The notes under the pieces were generated by a model. It did not search any database and was not told the origin of the DNA. It worked only from the letters and a program-made list of their open reading frames with translations. Made by a program: the position numbers and the translations under genes. 64,000 bases of DNA, from the NCBI RefSeq assembly GCF_033242365.1, contig NZ_BTHK01000008.1:1-64000 (forward strand), written 5' to 3'. The stretch comes from Lachnoanaerobaculum sanguinis. GTDB taxonomy: Bacteria > Bacillota > Clostridia > Lachnospirales > Lachnospiraceae. Shown here one piece after another: positions 25,308 through 33,249 of this stretch (positions are counted from its first letter, which is position 1; each line of letters starts with the position of its first letter).

Positions 25308-25925
25308 TTAAGTACTAAAGATTTTTTTCGTATTTAAGCTTTGTTCAAGTATTATCTTAAATGCGTTTAAATAGTCACTAATAGGTTCTTTTTTCGAATC
25401 TCTTATACTTATGTTATTTGAAACAAAAACATAAGCTGTCATAAGAAATTCTGCTGTTTCTAATGGATATTTTACAGAAAAAACTTTTTCTGCTATTCCT
25501 TGACTTATAATTTTTTCAAAATATATTGTAAGTTTCTCAACAAGCTTATGGGATAACTTATCTAGCATATATTGATTTTCTTCAAGATCAACTGTCTTTT
25601 GTAGCACTGTACCCTCTGCTGAAACATTTTCCGAAGATATAATTGTGACATCTATAAATGATCTGATTTTTTCTATGGCAGTTTTATCTTCATCATAAAC
25701 AATACTATAAATATCTTTCAGTAGTCTATCTGAATATTGTTCTACAAGACAATATAAGATATCCTCTTTATTCTTAAAATGATAATATAACAACCCTCTT
25801 GATATATTTACTTTATCAACTATATCCTGTGTTGTTGTATTGGTATATCCTTTCTCCATAAAGAGTATCATTGCAGCATCCATAATCTCTGCACGTCGTA
25901 TTTCAGGTTCTTTTACATCTCTCAT
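25308..25925 (-). CDS. TetR/AcrR family regulator of the ABC operon
   Basis: 205 aa. A TetR helix-turn-helix lies at residues ~10-60: EIMDAAMILFMEKGYTNTTT followed by QDIVDKVNISRGLLYYHF. The C-terminal ligand domain is typical in length but not assigned to a subfamily. GGAGG precedes the ATG. It lies directly upstream of the ABC exporter operon on the same strand. Its own promoter region and that of the ATPase gene share the same 18-bp palindromic site, which points to autoregulation and control of the exporter. Confidence 0.92.
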   Translation of the reverse strand: MRDVKEPEIRRAEIMDAAMILFMEKGYTNTTTQDIVDKVNISRGLLYYHFKNKEDILYCLVEQYSDRLLKDIYSIVYDEDKTAIEKIRSFIDVTIISSENVSAEGTVLQKTVDLEENQYMLDKLSHKLVEKLTIYFEKIISQGIAEKVFSVKYPLETAEFLMTAYVFVSNNISIRDSKKEPISDYLNAFKIILEQSLNTKKIFST

Positions 25926-25943
25926 TTTATACCTCCTATTTAG

Positions 25944-25973
25944 AGGGTATCACACAACTGACAATTTGTCAAT
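25944..25973 (-). promoter_or_regulatory. TetR promoter with overlapping operator
   Basis: On the minus strand TTGACA (25967-25972), 17 bp and TACCCT (25944-25949) form a moderate promoter. The palindrome TGACAATTTGTCA (25959-25971) overlaps the -35, so binding there would block the promoter. It is the same site as at 25210-25227. Confidence 0.6.
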
Positions 25974-26134
25974 TATTTTCTCATTTCTCTTGAATTTTAT
26001 GGTATAATATATTTACAATTTTAGAGAAATGCTTAATGCTTGCTTGACTTTTGTAGCAAGCACAGTAAGTGTACGGACACTTACAAAAAAATTGATGAAT
26101 CAGCCCTTTGGGATCTGCATTCCCAATTATTAAT
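25974..26134. other. Spacer between TetR promoter and acr3 remnant
   Basis: No gene supported. Includes the inverted repeats GTAAGTGT-ACGG-ACACTTAC (about 26067-26086) and TGCTTGCTTGAC...GCAAGCA (about 26038-26061). No U tract follows either, so they are not called as terminators. Confidence 0.35.
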
Positions 26135-26859
26135 CTAAAATTTGTATTCCATAGAATTTGCAAATTTTACTAACATAAGCATAACCGGAACTTCAACCAA
26201 TACACCAACTACAGTTGCCAGCGTTGCCCCAGAGGACAACCCAAAAAGTGAAATTGCTACTGCTACTGCCAATTCAAAGAAATTAGATGCTCCTATCATA
26301 CCACAAGGTGCAGCTATAGAATATGGTAATTTAGCGTAATACGCCATAACAAAAGTTATCCCAAAAATAAATAAAGTCTACAAAACAAGTGGTATTGCTA
26401 TTAAGAAAATATTTAATGGTTGATTGATAATTTTCTCACCTTGGAATGAAAAAATGATGATCAATGTAAGCAAAAGTCCTGCTATAGTATATTTATCAAA
26501 TCATTACTTGCTACTTGTACTAGAGTATATGCACTATCACCTTTGGTTAATTTACTCCATACAAAAACCATTGCGGTACATGGAGCCGCACCCAACAATA
26601 CCGCTCCTGCTAAATACTCCAAAGCTAATTCTTTGCTGATAAAGCCTTTATAAATAATAAAGAAAAATAAACTTGCAATTAAATACATAGTAAATGGTTT
26701 TATAATCCAGTTAACAAACCACGTTATAAAAAGTCCCTTTGGATTCTTACCTATATCTTTAACACTATTAAAATCAATCTTTAACATCATTGGATAAATC
26801 ATAATCCAAAGTAAGATGGTCGTTGGAATTGATACATTATTAAACTCTAGTTTCCCCAT
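26135..26859 (-). pseudogene. Arsenite efflux protein ACR3, broken
   Basis: Homology to ACR3-family arsenite exporters is clear in three pieces: GKLEFNNVSIPTTILLWIMI ... KLTKGDSAYTLVQVASNDL (26482-26859), then in another frame IAGLLLTLIIIFSFQGEKII, then after an in-frame TAG (about 26378) the C-terminus MAYYAKLPYSIAAPCGMIGA ... MLMLVKFANSMEYKF. So there is one frameshift near 26500 and one nonsense codon. The first ~40 codons, including the first membrane helix, are also missing, because the gene begins right where the arsC fragment ends. It cannot make a working transporter. Confidence 0.85.
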
Positions 26860-27032
26860 TCCTTGACTTCTTCTAATAAATCAAGCACCTTTCTTTCAAT
26901 TTCTTCTATGACTTTTATAAATTCTTCATCTGGCTTTCCTGTTGGATCATCAAGCCCCCAATCAGCCTTTTTATAGTTAAACGGAAGAACCGGACAAACT
27001 ACATTACACCCCATTGTTATTAGATACTCCAC
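26847..27032 (-). pseudogene. Arsenate reductase ArsC, 3' fragment
   Basis: The frame MEYLITMGCNVVCPVLPFNY ... ADWGLDDPTGKPDEEF is the C-terminal half of thioredoxin-dependent (PTPase-fold) ArsC; the Cys in MGC is the second of its redox cysteines. The N-terminal half with the P-loop CxxxxxR catalytic cysteine is absent: its 5' end is fused out of frame to the end of the thioredoxin-like gene. Its last residues (EWGN) are already acr3 DNA read in another frame. Two deletions therefore bracket the gene and it is inactive. Confidence 0.85.
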
Positions 27033-27336
27033 CTCTTGAGTTTTTTATAATCTCTACACATTCATCCGGATTTAGAACCTTACCATAACTTACAACCTTA
27101 TTATCAATCACAAGTGCAGGGGTAGTCATAACACTCATAGATGCAATAACAGAGAAATCTCTTATATGTTTTATTTCTTCATTAACATCCAGTCTAGTTA
27201 AAGCTTCTTTAACATTGTTCTCTAAAGCATTACATTTAGAACATCCTGAGCCTAAAACATAGATTCCTTTTTCTTCAATCTTGCTTTCTCCTTGCTCTGA
27301 TACTTGATTACAACAAGCTTTTTTCTTAAATAACAT
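27004..27336 (-). CDS. Thioredoxin-family small redox protein (ars cluster)
   Basis: 110 aa. Core residues ~25-100 match the small thioredoxin/glutaredoxin family of MTH895 type (redox-active disulfide protein 2): IYVLGSGCSKCNALENNVKE with the C-x-x-C pair, and later MTTPALVIDNKVVSYG with the cis-Pro. A Cys pair (KKACCNQ) lies at the N-terminus. Such genes often accompany DUF318 permeases in arsenic or redox clusters. The last seven residues (VSNNNGV) come from arsC DNA in a wrong frame, so the tail is a deletion product; the core looks intact. AGGAGG precedes the ATG. Confidence 0.82.
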   Translation of the reverse strand: MLFKKKACCNQVSEQGESKIEEKGIYVLGSGCSKCNALENNVKEALTRLDVNEEIKHIRDFSVIASMSVMTTPALVIDNKVVSYGKVLNPDECVEIIKNSRGGVSNNNGV

Positions 27337-27348
27337 TTTTATTCCTCC

Positions 27349-28359
27349 TTAGATAAATAGATTTTGTAACACATTAAAAATATATCCTACTATTATAATT
27401 CCTATAGTGGTTATGGTGATGAACACATATAGAAGCTTTGGTTTAATAGCCTTTCTCAACATAATCATAGATGGCAAGCTTAGTGTAGTTACTCCCATCA
27501 TAAAGGCTAAAACAGTTCCAAGCATTGCTCCTTTAGAAAGTAGTGCTTCTGCAATTGGTATAGTACCAAAAATATCAGCATACATTGGCACACCTACTAA
27601 TGTTCCTAAAATCACACCAAATGGATTGTTCCCTCCCAGTACCTTTTCTATTAATACTTCCGGTATCCAGTTGTGAATAATTGCTCCAATTCCAACACCA
27701 ACCAAGATATATGGAAACACTTTTTTAAAGGTTTCTACTACTGCATTCTTCGCAAATATTACTCTCTCTCTTTTTCCAATTTGTGCAACTTCAAGCTCAA
27801 TTCCTTTTGGTGAATTCATGATAAAATCTTCAACTTCATTTTCCAGCCCAAGCTTTTCAATTATCATTCCTCCAACAACGGCGATCAAAAGTCCAAATAA
27901 AACATAGACTATTGCAACTTTGGCTCCAAATATGGTCATAAGAAGTACCAAAGACCCAAGATCGACCATAGGTGATGAAATTAAAAAACTAAAAGTAACT
28001 CCTAATGGAAGTCCGGCTGATGTAAAACCTATAAAGAGTGGAATAGATGAGCAAGAGCAAAATGGCGTAACTGTGCCTAAAAGTGCAGACATAATATTCG
28101 CCCAAATCCCCCTAAACTTTGATAATATTTTTTTACTTCGTTCAGGTGGAAAATAACTTTGAATATACGAAATAATAAAAATCAAAGTACATAATAAGAT
28201 ACCGATTTTAATCACGTCATAAATGAAAAATTGTACAGATGCACCCCATTTACCGGTTACATCAATATTTAATAGTTTTAATACATATCCTATTAAATCA
28301 TTAAGCCACTTCATCCCTAAAATCTGATTTTGAATAAATTTTCCTATCGACAAAATCAT
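27349..28359 (-). CDS. Permease of the DUF318/ArsP-like family
   Basis: 336 aa with about 8-9 membrane helices. The hallmark TPFCSCSSIPLFIGF with a Cys pair is near residue 98, with ISSPMVDLGSL following; a second repeat half has GVPMYADIFGTIPIAEALLSKG. These permeases are found with arsenic or metalloid genes and some export organoarsenicals (ArsP). AGGAGG precedes the ATG. It lies between arsR and the thioredoxin-like gene, 12 bases before the latter. An ArsR operator copy lies 17 bases upstream of its start, beyond the end of arsR. It is intact, unlike arsC and acr3. Confidence 0.88.
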   Translation of the reverse strand: MILSIGKFIQNQILGMKWLNDLIGYVLKLLNIDVTGKWGASVQFFIYDVIKIGILLCTLIFIISYIQSYFPPERSKKILSKFRGIWANIMSALLGTVTPFCSCSSIPLFIGFTSAGLPLGVTFSFLISSPMVDLGSLVLLMTIFGAKVAIVYVLFGLLIAVVGGMIIEKLGLENEVEDFIMNSPKGIELEVAQIGKRERVIFAKNAVVETFKKVFPYILVGVGIGAIIHNWIPEVLIEKVLGGNNPFGVILGTLVGVPMYADIFGTIPIAEALLSKGAMLGTVLAFMMGVTTLSLPSMIMLRKAIKPKLLYVFITITTIGIIIVGYIFNVLQNLFI

Positions 28360-28376
28360 TAAATCACCTCCTATAC

Positions 28377-28392
28377 ATCAAATATTTTTGAT
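28377..28392. promoter_or_regulatory. ArsR operator copy before the permease
   Basis: ATCAAATATTTTTGAT, identical to the copies at 28722-28737 and (inverted) 28779-28794. It is placed directly before the permease ribosome binding site. Confidence 0.75.
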
Positions 28393-28436
28393 ATGTTGTT
28401 TGTTTTTTTAGTCATCCAAACTCGGATGACCAGTTT

Positions 28437-28709
28437 TTATTTTAGATATTCATTTAATAATTGTATGACTTCATCAATTCCATTGTCTTTAATGCTATAA
28501 TGTGTCCATTTACCATCTTGCCTTGCATTTATTAATCCTGTATCTGTTAATATCTTCATATGATAGGATAATCCGGATTGTGATAAATCAAGTTTGTCTA
28601 GGAGTACGCAAGCACATTTTTCTTCATCTTTGATTATATCAATTATTTTTAGTCTTTTAGAATCGCATAAAGCCTTAAATACCTTAGCATTCTCTTCATA
28701 ATTTTTCAT
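28437..28709 (-). CDS. arsR: ArsR/SmtB family repressor
   Basis: 90 aa. Winged helix: VFKALCDSKRLKIIDIIKDE, then KCACVLLDKLDLSQSGLSYH as the metal-binding and recognition helix region, with the Cys pair in CAC as likely arsenite ligands, then GLINARQDGKWTHYSI as the wing. The start is the ATG of MKNYEE with TGAGG before it; an earlier in-frame start overlaps the operator. It is the first gene of the ars cluster and has a well-formed promoter bracketed by two copies of a 16-bp operator. Confidence 0.93.
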   Translation of the reverse strand: MKNYEENAKVFKALCDSKRLKIIDIIKDEEKCACVLLDKLDLSQSGLSYHMKILTDTGLINARQDGKWTHYSIKDNGIDEVIQLLNEYLK

Positions 28710-28721
28710 TATTAACCTCAT

Positions 28722-28737
28722 ATCAAATATTTTTGAT
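28722..28737. promoter_or_regulatory. ArsR operator, start-site proximal
   Basis: ATCAAATATTTTTGAT lies seven bases after the -10 of the arsR promoter, across the probable transcription start. Confidence 0.8.
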
Positions 28738-28743
28738 GTATTT

Positions 28744-28772
28744 ATTGTATACCAAATAAAACCGGTTGTCAA
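28744..28772 (-). promoter_or_regulatory. arsR promoter
   Basis: Minus strand: TTGACA (28767-28772), 17-bp spacer, TACAAT (28744-28749). It lies between two operator copies. Confidence 0.85.
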
Positions 28773-28778
28773 CATCAA

Positions 28779-28794
28779 ATCAAAAATATTTGAT
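28779..28794. promoter_or_regulatory. ArsR operator, upstream copy
   Basis: ATCAAAAATATTTGAT is the exact reverse complement of the other two copies, six bases upstream of the arsR -35. Confidence 0.8.
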
Positions 28795-28827
28795 GTATTT
28801 TAAAATTTTCAGAAATCATCTATAAAT

Positions 28828-28947
28828 TTATATTTGTGCATAAGTAGCCTTGCTTTCAGCACTTGTCAAATCAAGCTCATCCAGCTTAATTTCAACATCT
28901 ATATGCTTATCGACATCAAATTTGGACAATAGTGCTACCGCCTCCGC
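28828..28947 (-). pseudogene. Detached C-terminal extension of RlmD
   Basis: Minus strand codons read EAVALLSKFDVDKHIDVEIK then LDELDLTSAESKATYAQI and stop. This matches the C-terminal extension of many clostridial RlmD proteins (usually continuing K-x-Y-V). It is cut off from the rlmD body, which ends EAVVMLSRP at 29155, by two tandem 118/122-bp repeats, and is itself cut short at the border with the ars cluster. Confidence 0.65.
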
Positions 28948-29176
28948 AGTTCGCCGTTTCCGTTCTGTCTGCGTGCTTCGCACTTGACAGTCACGGACGG
29001 CTATTGCATGGGTGGTTTGTAATGCTCTCACTTCCCTTACGGGCCAGCATAACAACCGCCTCCGCAGTTCGCCGTTTCCGTTCTGTCTGCATGCTTCGCA
29101 CTTGACAATCACGGACGGCTATTGCATGGGTGGTTTGTAATGCTCTCGCTTCCCTTACGGTCGCGACAGCATAACA
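28937..29176. repeat. Two tandem repeats of 118 and 122 bp
   Basis: Unit 1 (28937-29054) and unit 2 (29055-29176) are about 95 percent identical; both begin ACCGCCTCCGCAGTTCGCCG. Unit 2 carries four extra bases (TCGCGA region). A third partial start (ACCGCCTC) lies at 29177 inside rlmD. The units are GC-rich relative to the genome. On the minus strand each unit is flanked by GAGGCGGT, the codons for EAV in RlmD, so they sit in the gene's 3' end. Confidence 0.9.
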
Positions 29177-30582
29177 ACCGCCTCACAATTAACTGTGTTT
29201 GGGAACATGTCTACTCCCACGCACTTTTCCATTCTGTAGCCTGCGGCTTCCATTATTTTAAGATCTCGTACAAAAGATGTAGGCTTGCAAGATATGTACA
29301 CGATTTTCTTTGCACCGAATTCAAGTATCTTTGGCAATGCCTTTGGATGGATGCCGTCTCTTGGCGGGTCAAGTATTATAATATCAGGATTAAATCCCAA
29401 GGTATCCACCACCTTTAATACATCTCCGGCTATAAACTCACAGTTATCAAGGCCGTTTTTCTTCGCATTTTCTATGGCGGCTTCAACGGCCTCTTCAACT
29501 ATCTCCACGCCATAAACTTTTTCAGACTCAGATGCCAGAAGCTGAGCAATAGTACCTGTGCCGGAATACAGATCGAATACAGATTTCCCGGCCGTATCTC
29601 CAAGATACTTTCCGGCAACATTGTATAAAACCTCTGCTCCCTTAGAATTGGTCTGGAAGAATGAAAACGGTGTTATCTTAAAATCCAGCCCATTCAATCT
29701 TTCTGTAATATAGTCCTTCCCATGTAATAGAGTTGTTCCCTGATTTAGTACCGCATCTGCATATGAGTCATTCTTTGTATGCAAAATTCCTCCGATGCTT
29801 CCGTTTAGAATTCCCTTGTCGGTCTCTGACTTTAAATAATCTGCCCATTCTTTTATAAGTACTTCTTCCGCAGTTCCAAGTACAGAAGGCTCAGGTAATG
29901 AATTTGGATCCTCCACAAAACCGAAACTGCTTGTAGTTACCAAAGACACTAAAATCTCTCCTGTATACTCACTTCTTCTAATAAGCAAATGTCTTAAAAA
30001 ACCTATATGGCTATTTTTATGAAAGTATGATACTTTTCTCTCCTTAAAAAAGTTTAAAGTAAGTTCAAGTATCTTGGTAAAATCACTGTCCACTATTTTA
30101 CATTCAAAAACATTCACTATATCATAGTGACTGCCCTTCTTGTGCATGCCCAGTGCCAAATCACCGTCTTTTTGTTCATCACCAAAAGAAAACTCCATCT
30201 TATTTCTGTATGCCAGATACTTTGGTGAAGGTATAACTCCCTCCCAATCAAAATCCTTATCTGTTGCACCTTCCATAAGTGCTTTTAATTGTTCATTTTT
30301 TAATTTAAGCTGATTTTCATAGCTTAAATTCTGATAAGTACATCCTCCACATACCTCATAATGTATGCAAGGATTTTCATTGTCCTCTAATTGTGATTTT
30401 TCAATTATGTTTAATGCTCTTCCTTCAAGCTTCCCTTTTCTTTTTTTGGTAACAGCAAACTCTATAGTTTGACCTAAAATACCTTTCTTTATAAGTACCT
30501 TTTCTCCTTCAAGGTCAATATATGAGCTGTCGGGGAAATGGCTTTCTGTAATCTGTCCCTTTAAGATATCGCCTTTTTTCAT
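29155..30582 (-). CDS. rlmD: 23S rRNA (uracil-C5)-methyltransferase RlmD (RumA/TrmA family)
   Basis: 475 aa. An N-terminal TRAM domain (~1-58), a 4Fe-4S cluster motif (C in NPCIHYEVCGGCTYQ plus a later C in FECK), and a SAM-binding methyltransferase domain with motif I DLYSGTGTIAQLLA. The catalytic Cys is in YISCKPTSFVRDL, and the C-terminal base is in NCEAV. It methylates uracil 1939-type positions of 23S rRNA. The start is the ATG with GAGGTGATA before it. The normal C-terminal extension is displaced: the frame reaches a stop in the first 118/122-bp repeat right after EAVVMLSRP. The catalytic domain is complete, so it is probably still active. Confidence 0.92.
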   Translation of the reverse strand: MKKGDILKGQITESHFPDSSYIDLEGEKVLIKKGILGQTIEFAVTKKRKGKLEGRALNIIEKSQLEDNENPCIHYEVCGGCTYQNLSYENQLKLKNEQLKALMEGATDKDFDWEGVIPSPKYLAYRNKMEFSFGDEQKDGDLALGMHKKGSHYDIVNVFECKIVDSDFTKILELTLNFFKERKVSYFHKNSHIGFLRHLLIRRSEYTGEILVSLVTTSSFGFVEDPNSLPEPSVLGTAEEVLIKEWADYLKSETDKGILNGSIGGILHTKNDSYADAVLNQGTTLLHGKDYITERLNGLDFKITPFSFFQTNSKGAEVLYNVAGKYLGDTAGKSVFDLYSGTGTIAQLLASESEKVYGVEIVEEAVEAAIENAKKNGLDNCEFIAGDVLKVVDTLGFNPDIIILDPPRDGIHPKALPKILEFGAKKIVYISCKPTSFVRDLKIMEAAGYRMEKCVGVDMFPNTVNCEAVVMLSRP

Positions 30583-30593
30583 TATCACCTCAC

Positions 30594-30621
30594 AAAAGAT
30601 AAGGCGACCTCAAGGGCCGCC
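30594..30621 (-). terminator. Terminator between small membrane protein gene and rlmD
   Basis: Minus strand GGCGGCC-CTTGA-GGTCGCC followed by TTATCTTTT. Confidence 0.6.
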
Positions 30622-30639
30622 ATCATATCATGTTATTTC

Positions 30640-30903
30640 TTATTCTTCTATTTCATCATCAAAGTCATAGTCAAAATCATCATCAAAGTCTTCTTCGAAG
30701 TCTTCAAGATAATCAGGTGTGAAGAATTTGTATACCGCAAAAGCAATACCTGCTACAGCAGCGATAGCACCTATAATAGCCAAAACCCAAATAATGGTAT
30801 TTTTCTTCTTCTCATCTTCTTCTCTCTTTGCCAAAAGACTGTTAAGTCTTGATGCATTAACCAATTCTTCCATTCTAGAACTTAAATTATTAAATTTATC
30901 CAT
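30640..30903 (-). CDS. Small single-span membrane protein with acidic tail
   Basis: 87 aa. An N-terminal helix (residues ~1-33, NLSSRMEELVNASRLNSLLA), one membrane helix (IIWVLAIIGAIAAVAGIAFA, ~35-57) and a C-terminal tail of almost only Asp, Glu, Phe and Tyr. The arrangement suits a small cytoplasmic-side-anchored or secreted-tail protein; I do not recognise a named family beyond general DUF4366-like similarity. AGAGG lies 7 bases before the chosen ATG. A terminator follows, so rlmD is transcribed separately. Confidence 0.75.
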   Translation of the reverse strand: MDKFNNLSSRMEELVNASRLNSLLAKREEDEKKKNTIIWVLAIIGAIAAVAGIAFAVYKFFTPDYLEDFEEDFDDDFDYDFDDEIEE

Positions 30904-30982
30904 AACCATACCTCTCTTCTAAAGATATATTTTGTGTACAAAGTCAGGCAAAAATGCTTAACTACTCAATTAATTGATTTTA

Positions 30983-33190
30983 TCATATTTTAGTCAGATT
31001 GGCAAATCCTGCATACATCTTTTTAATTCCAAATTTCTCAAAATTGACCTTTACTTCAAAATCTCTTTCGCCGTCAACTATTTCAAGAACTTTACCCATT
31101 CCGAATTTTATATGTTTTACAGTATCACCTACAGAATAATCAAGACTCTGAGCCTTTTCAACTTTAAACTGTTTTCCAAAGCTGAGCGTTTTCTCAAAAT
31201 TATTATTATTTACCGGAGTTTTTGTCTCCCAAGGCAATGCCCCGCCAAAACTACCGCTTTTTTCTGTATACCTTTTTTCGGTATCAAGAACATGTTTATT
31301 TAAAAGTTCTCTTGGAATTTCACTGACAAACCTGGACATCAAAGAATACCTTGTCTCACCATTTACCATTCTTTGCTTTGCCGATGTCAGTATAAGATTT
31401 TTCTTTGCTCTTGTTATACCTACATAAGCAAGTCTTCTCTCTTCTTCCAAATCCTCTCTGGAATTTGAACTCATAGCGCTTGGAAACAGACCTTCCTCCA
31501 TGCCTGCAAGATATACAGTATCAAACTCAAGTCCCTTGGCACCATGTAAAGTCATAAGTGTTATTCTGTCGGCATTTTCATCCATCCTGTCAATATCGGC
31601 AACCAAAGATACATCCTCAAGGAAAAGTGAAAGTTCTCCGTCCTCATATTCTCCCGACTTATTTATAAGTTCCTCGATATTTTCTTTTCTGCTCTCACCT
31701 TCAATTTCACCCTCATCATAGAGGCTTTCAATATATCCGGTTTCCTCAAGAAGTTCTTCAATCAGATTTGCAATATTTGCCTTCCTTGCTACCTTCTCTC
31801 TAAACTCCTCAATCATTGTAATAAAACTCTTAATTTTATCACTTGCCTTACCTACTCCTGCCATTTCGCTTATACTCATGGCATCATAAAGGCTTATATT
31901 ATTTTCATTGGCATACTCGCTTACCTTTGCAATAGTGGTAGCTCCTATTCCTCTTTTCGGCACATTAATAATTCTAAGTAATGCAATATCGTCATTACCA
32001 TTGGCAATGGTCTTTAAATAAGCAAGCACATCCTTTATTTCTTTTCTTTGATAGAAGTTTACACCTCCCACAAGTTGATACGGAATGCCAAGAGTTACAC
32101 AACGTTCCTCCAAAAGTCTGGACTGAGCATTTGTTCTGTAGAGCACAGCAAAGTCTCTGAAATTATCCCTTGCTCTGTCTCTAATATCCTTTATTATATT
32201 GTCAGCCTCTTCATTAGCAGTTTGAAATTGGCGAAGCTCTATATTTTCTCCACTATCTCCCTCTGTCCAAAGGCTTTTATCTTTTCTTCCCCTGTTGTTT
32301 TTTATGACAGCATTTGCCGCATCAAGTATATTTCCTGTGGAACGATAGTTTTGTTCAAGCTTTATCACCTTTACATTCTCAAACTTGTCTTCAAAACTTA
32401 GGATATTTTCAATATTTGCACCTCTAAACTTATATATACTCTGGTCGTCATCACCTACCACACATATATTTCCGTATTTTTGCGCAAGCAAATAAATAAG
32501 CCTAAACTGAGCTGTATTGGTATCCTGATACTCATCCACCATTATATATCTGAATCTGTCCTGATAATAATCAAGCACTTCAGGACATTTTTCAAAAAGC
32601 TCAACACTTCTGCAAATCAGATCGTCAAAATCCAGGGCATTATTCTTTTTTAGAGCACTTTGATATATCTCATAAAGTCTGGCTACTCCCTTTTCATATG
32701 AGTCTATGGCAGACTTCATAAATTCTGCCGGTGACATAAGTTCATTCTTACAACTGGAAATAATATTAAGTACTGCTCTTTCTTTATATACTTTTGTGTT
32801 TATATCATTCTCTTTGAAAATCTTTTTCATAAGAGTCTTTTGATCATCACTGTCATATATCGTAAAACTGTTGTCAAAACCAATCTTATCAATAAATCTT
32901 CTAAGGAATCTTACACAGCTTGAGTGAAATGTCATTACCCAAACAAAATTTCCCTCTTCACCTATAAGTTTACCTATTCTTTCTTTCATTTCCTTGGCAG
33001 CTTTATTTGTAAAGGTGATTGCCATAATATTATAGGGATCTACATGTTTTTCCTCTATCAAATATGCAATCCTGTGCATCAGTACACCGGTTTTTCCGGA
33101 ACCCGCTCCCGCCAAAAGTAAAAGGGGACCTTCTGTAGTAAAAACCGCCTGTTTTTGTTTATCATTTAATTTATCGTATATAGTAGACAT
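30983..33190 (-). CDS. pcrA: ATP-dependent DNA helicase PcrA/UvrD
   Basis: 735 aa, usual PcrA length. SF1 helicase motifs: Q motif LNDKQKQAV, Walker A AGAGSGKTGVL, motif Ia ITFTNKAAKEM, motif II MVDEYQDTN, motif III VGDDDQSIYKFRGA, motif IV LEQNYRSTGNI, motif V LMTLHGAKGLEFDTVY, motif VI YVGITRAKKNL. It unwinds DNA 3'-5' in nucleotide excision repair, replication restart and rolling-circle replication. The C-terminal Tudor-like domain (DYSVGDTVKHIKFGMGKVLEI), which binds RNA polymerase in PcrA, is present. AGAGG precedes the ATG. Confidence 0.97.
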   Translation of the reverse strand: MSTIYDKLNDKQKQAVFTTEGPLLLLAGAGSGKTGVLMHRIAYLIEEKHVDPYNIMAITFTNKAAKEMKERIGKLIGEEGNFVWVMTFHSSCVRFLRRFIDKIGFDNSFTIYDSDDQKTLMKKIFKENDINTKVYKERAVLNIISSCKNELMSPAEFMKSAIDSYEKGVARLYEIYQSALKKNNALDFDDLICRSVELFEKCPEVLDYYQDRFRYIMVDEYQDTNTAQFRLIYLLAQKYGNICVVGDDDQSIYKFRGANIENILSFEDKFENVKVIKLEQNYRSTGNILDAANAVIKNNRGRKDKSLWTEGDSGENIELRQFQTANEEADNIIKDIRDRARDNFRDFAVLYRTNAQSRLLEERCVTLGIPYQLVGGVNFYQRKEIKDVLAYLKTIANGNDDIALLRIINVPKRGIGATTIAKVSEYANENNISLYDAMSISEMAGVGKASDKIKSFITMIEEFREKVARKANIANLIEELLEETGYIESLYDEGEIEGESRKENIEELINKSGEYEDGELSLFLEDVSLVADIDRMDENADRITLMTLHGAKGLEFDTVYLAGMEEGLFPSAMSSNSREDLEEERRLAYVGITRAKKNLILTSAKQRMVNGETRYSLMSRFVSEIPRELLNKHVLDTEKRYTEKSGSFGGALPWETKTPVNNNNFEKTLSFGKQFKVEKAQSLDYSVGDTVKHIKFGMGKVLEIVDGERDFEVKVNFEKFGIKKMYAGFANLTKI

Positions 33191-33249
33191 AATACCTCTA
33201 AAAGTTTTCTTTATTTCATTTTAGACCAAAACATATGTTCTTGCAAGCC

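Noticed and set aside
25981..26163. 60-codon frame next to the acr3 remnant
   Set aside because: No ribosome binding site, overlaps the acr3 end and shows no coding pattern.
28412..28431. Hairpin GTCATCC-AAACTC-GGATGAC after arsR as its terminator
   Set aside because: On the arsR strand it is followed by A residues rather than a U tract. Only the opposite strand has a T run, so it is not called.
28828..29112. 94-codon frame through the tandem repeats
   Set aside because: Its start lies in repeat DNA and only the last 40 codons are protein-like. It is explained as the detached rlmD tail plus repeat sequence.
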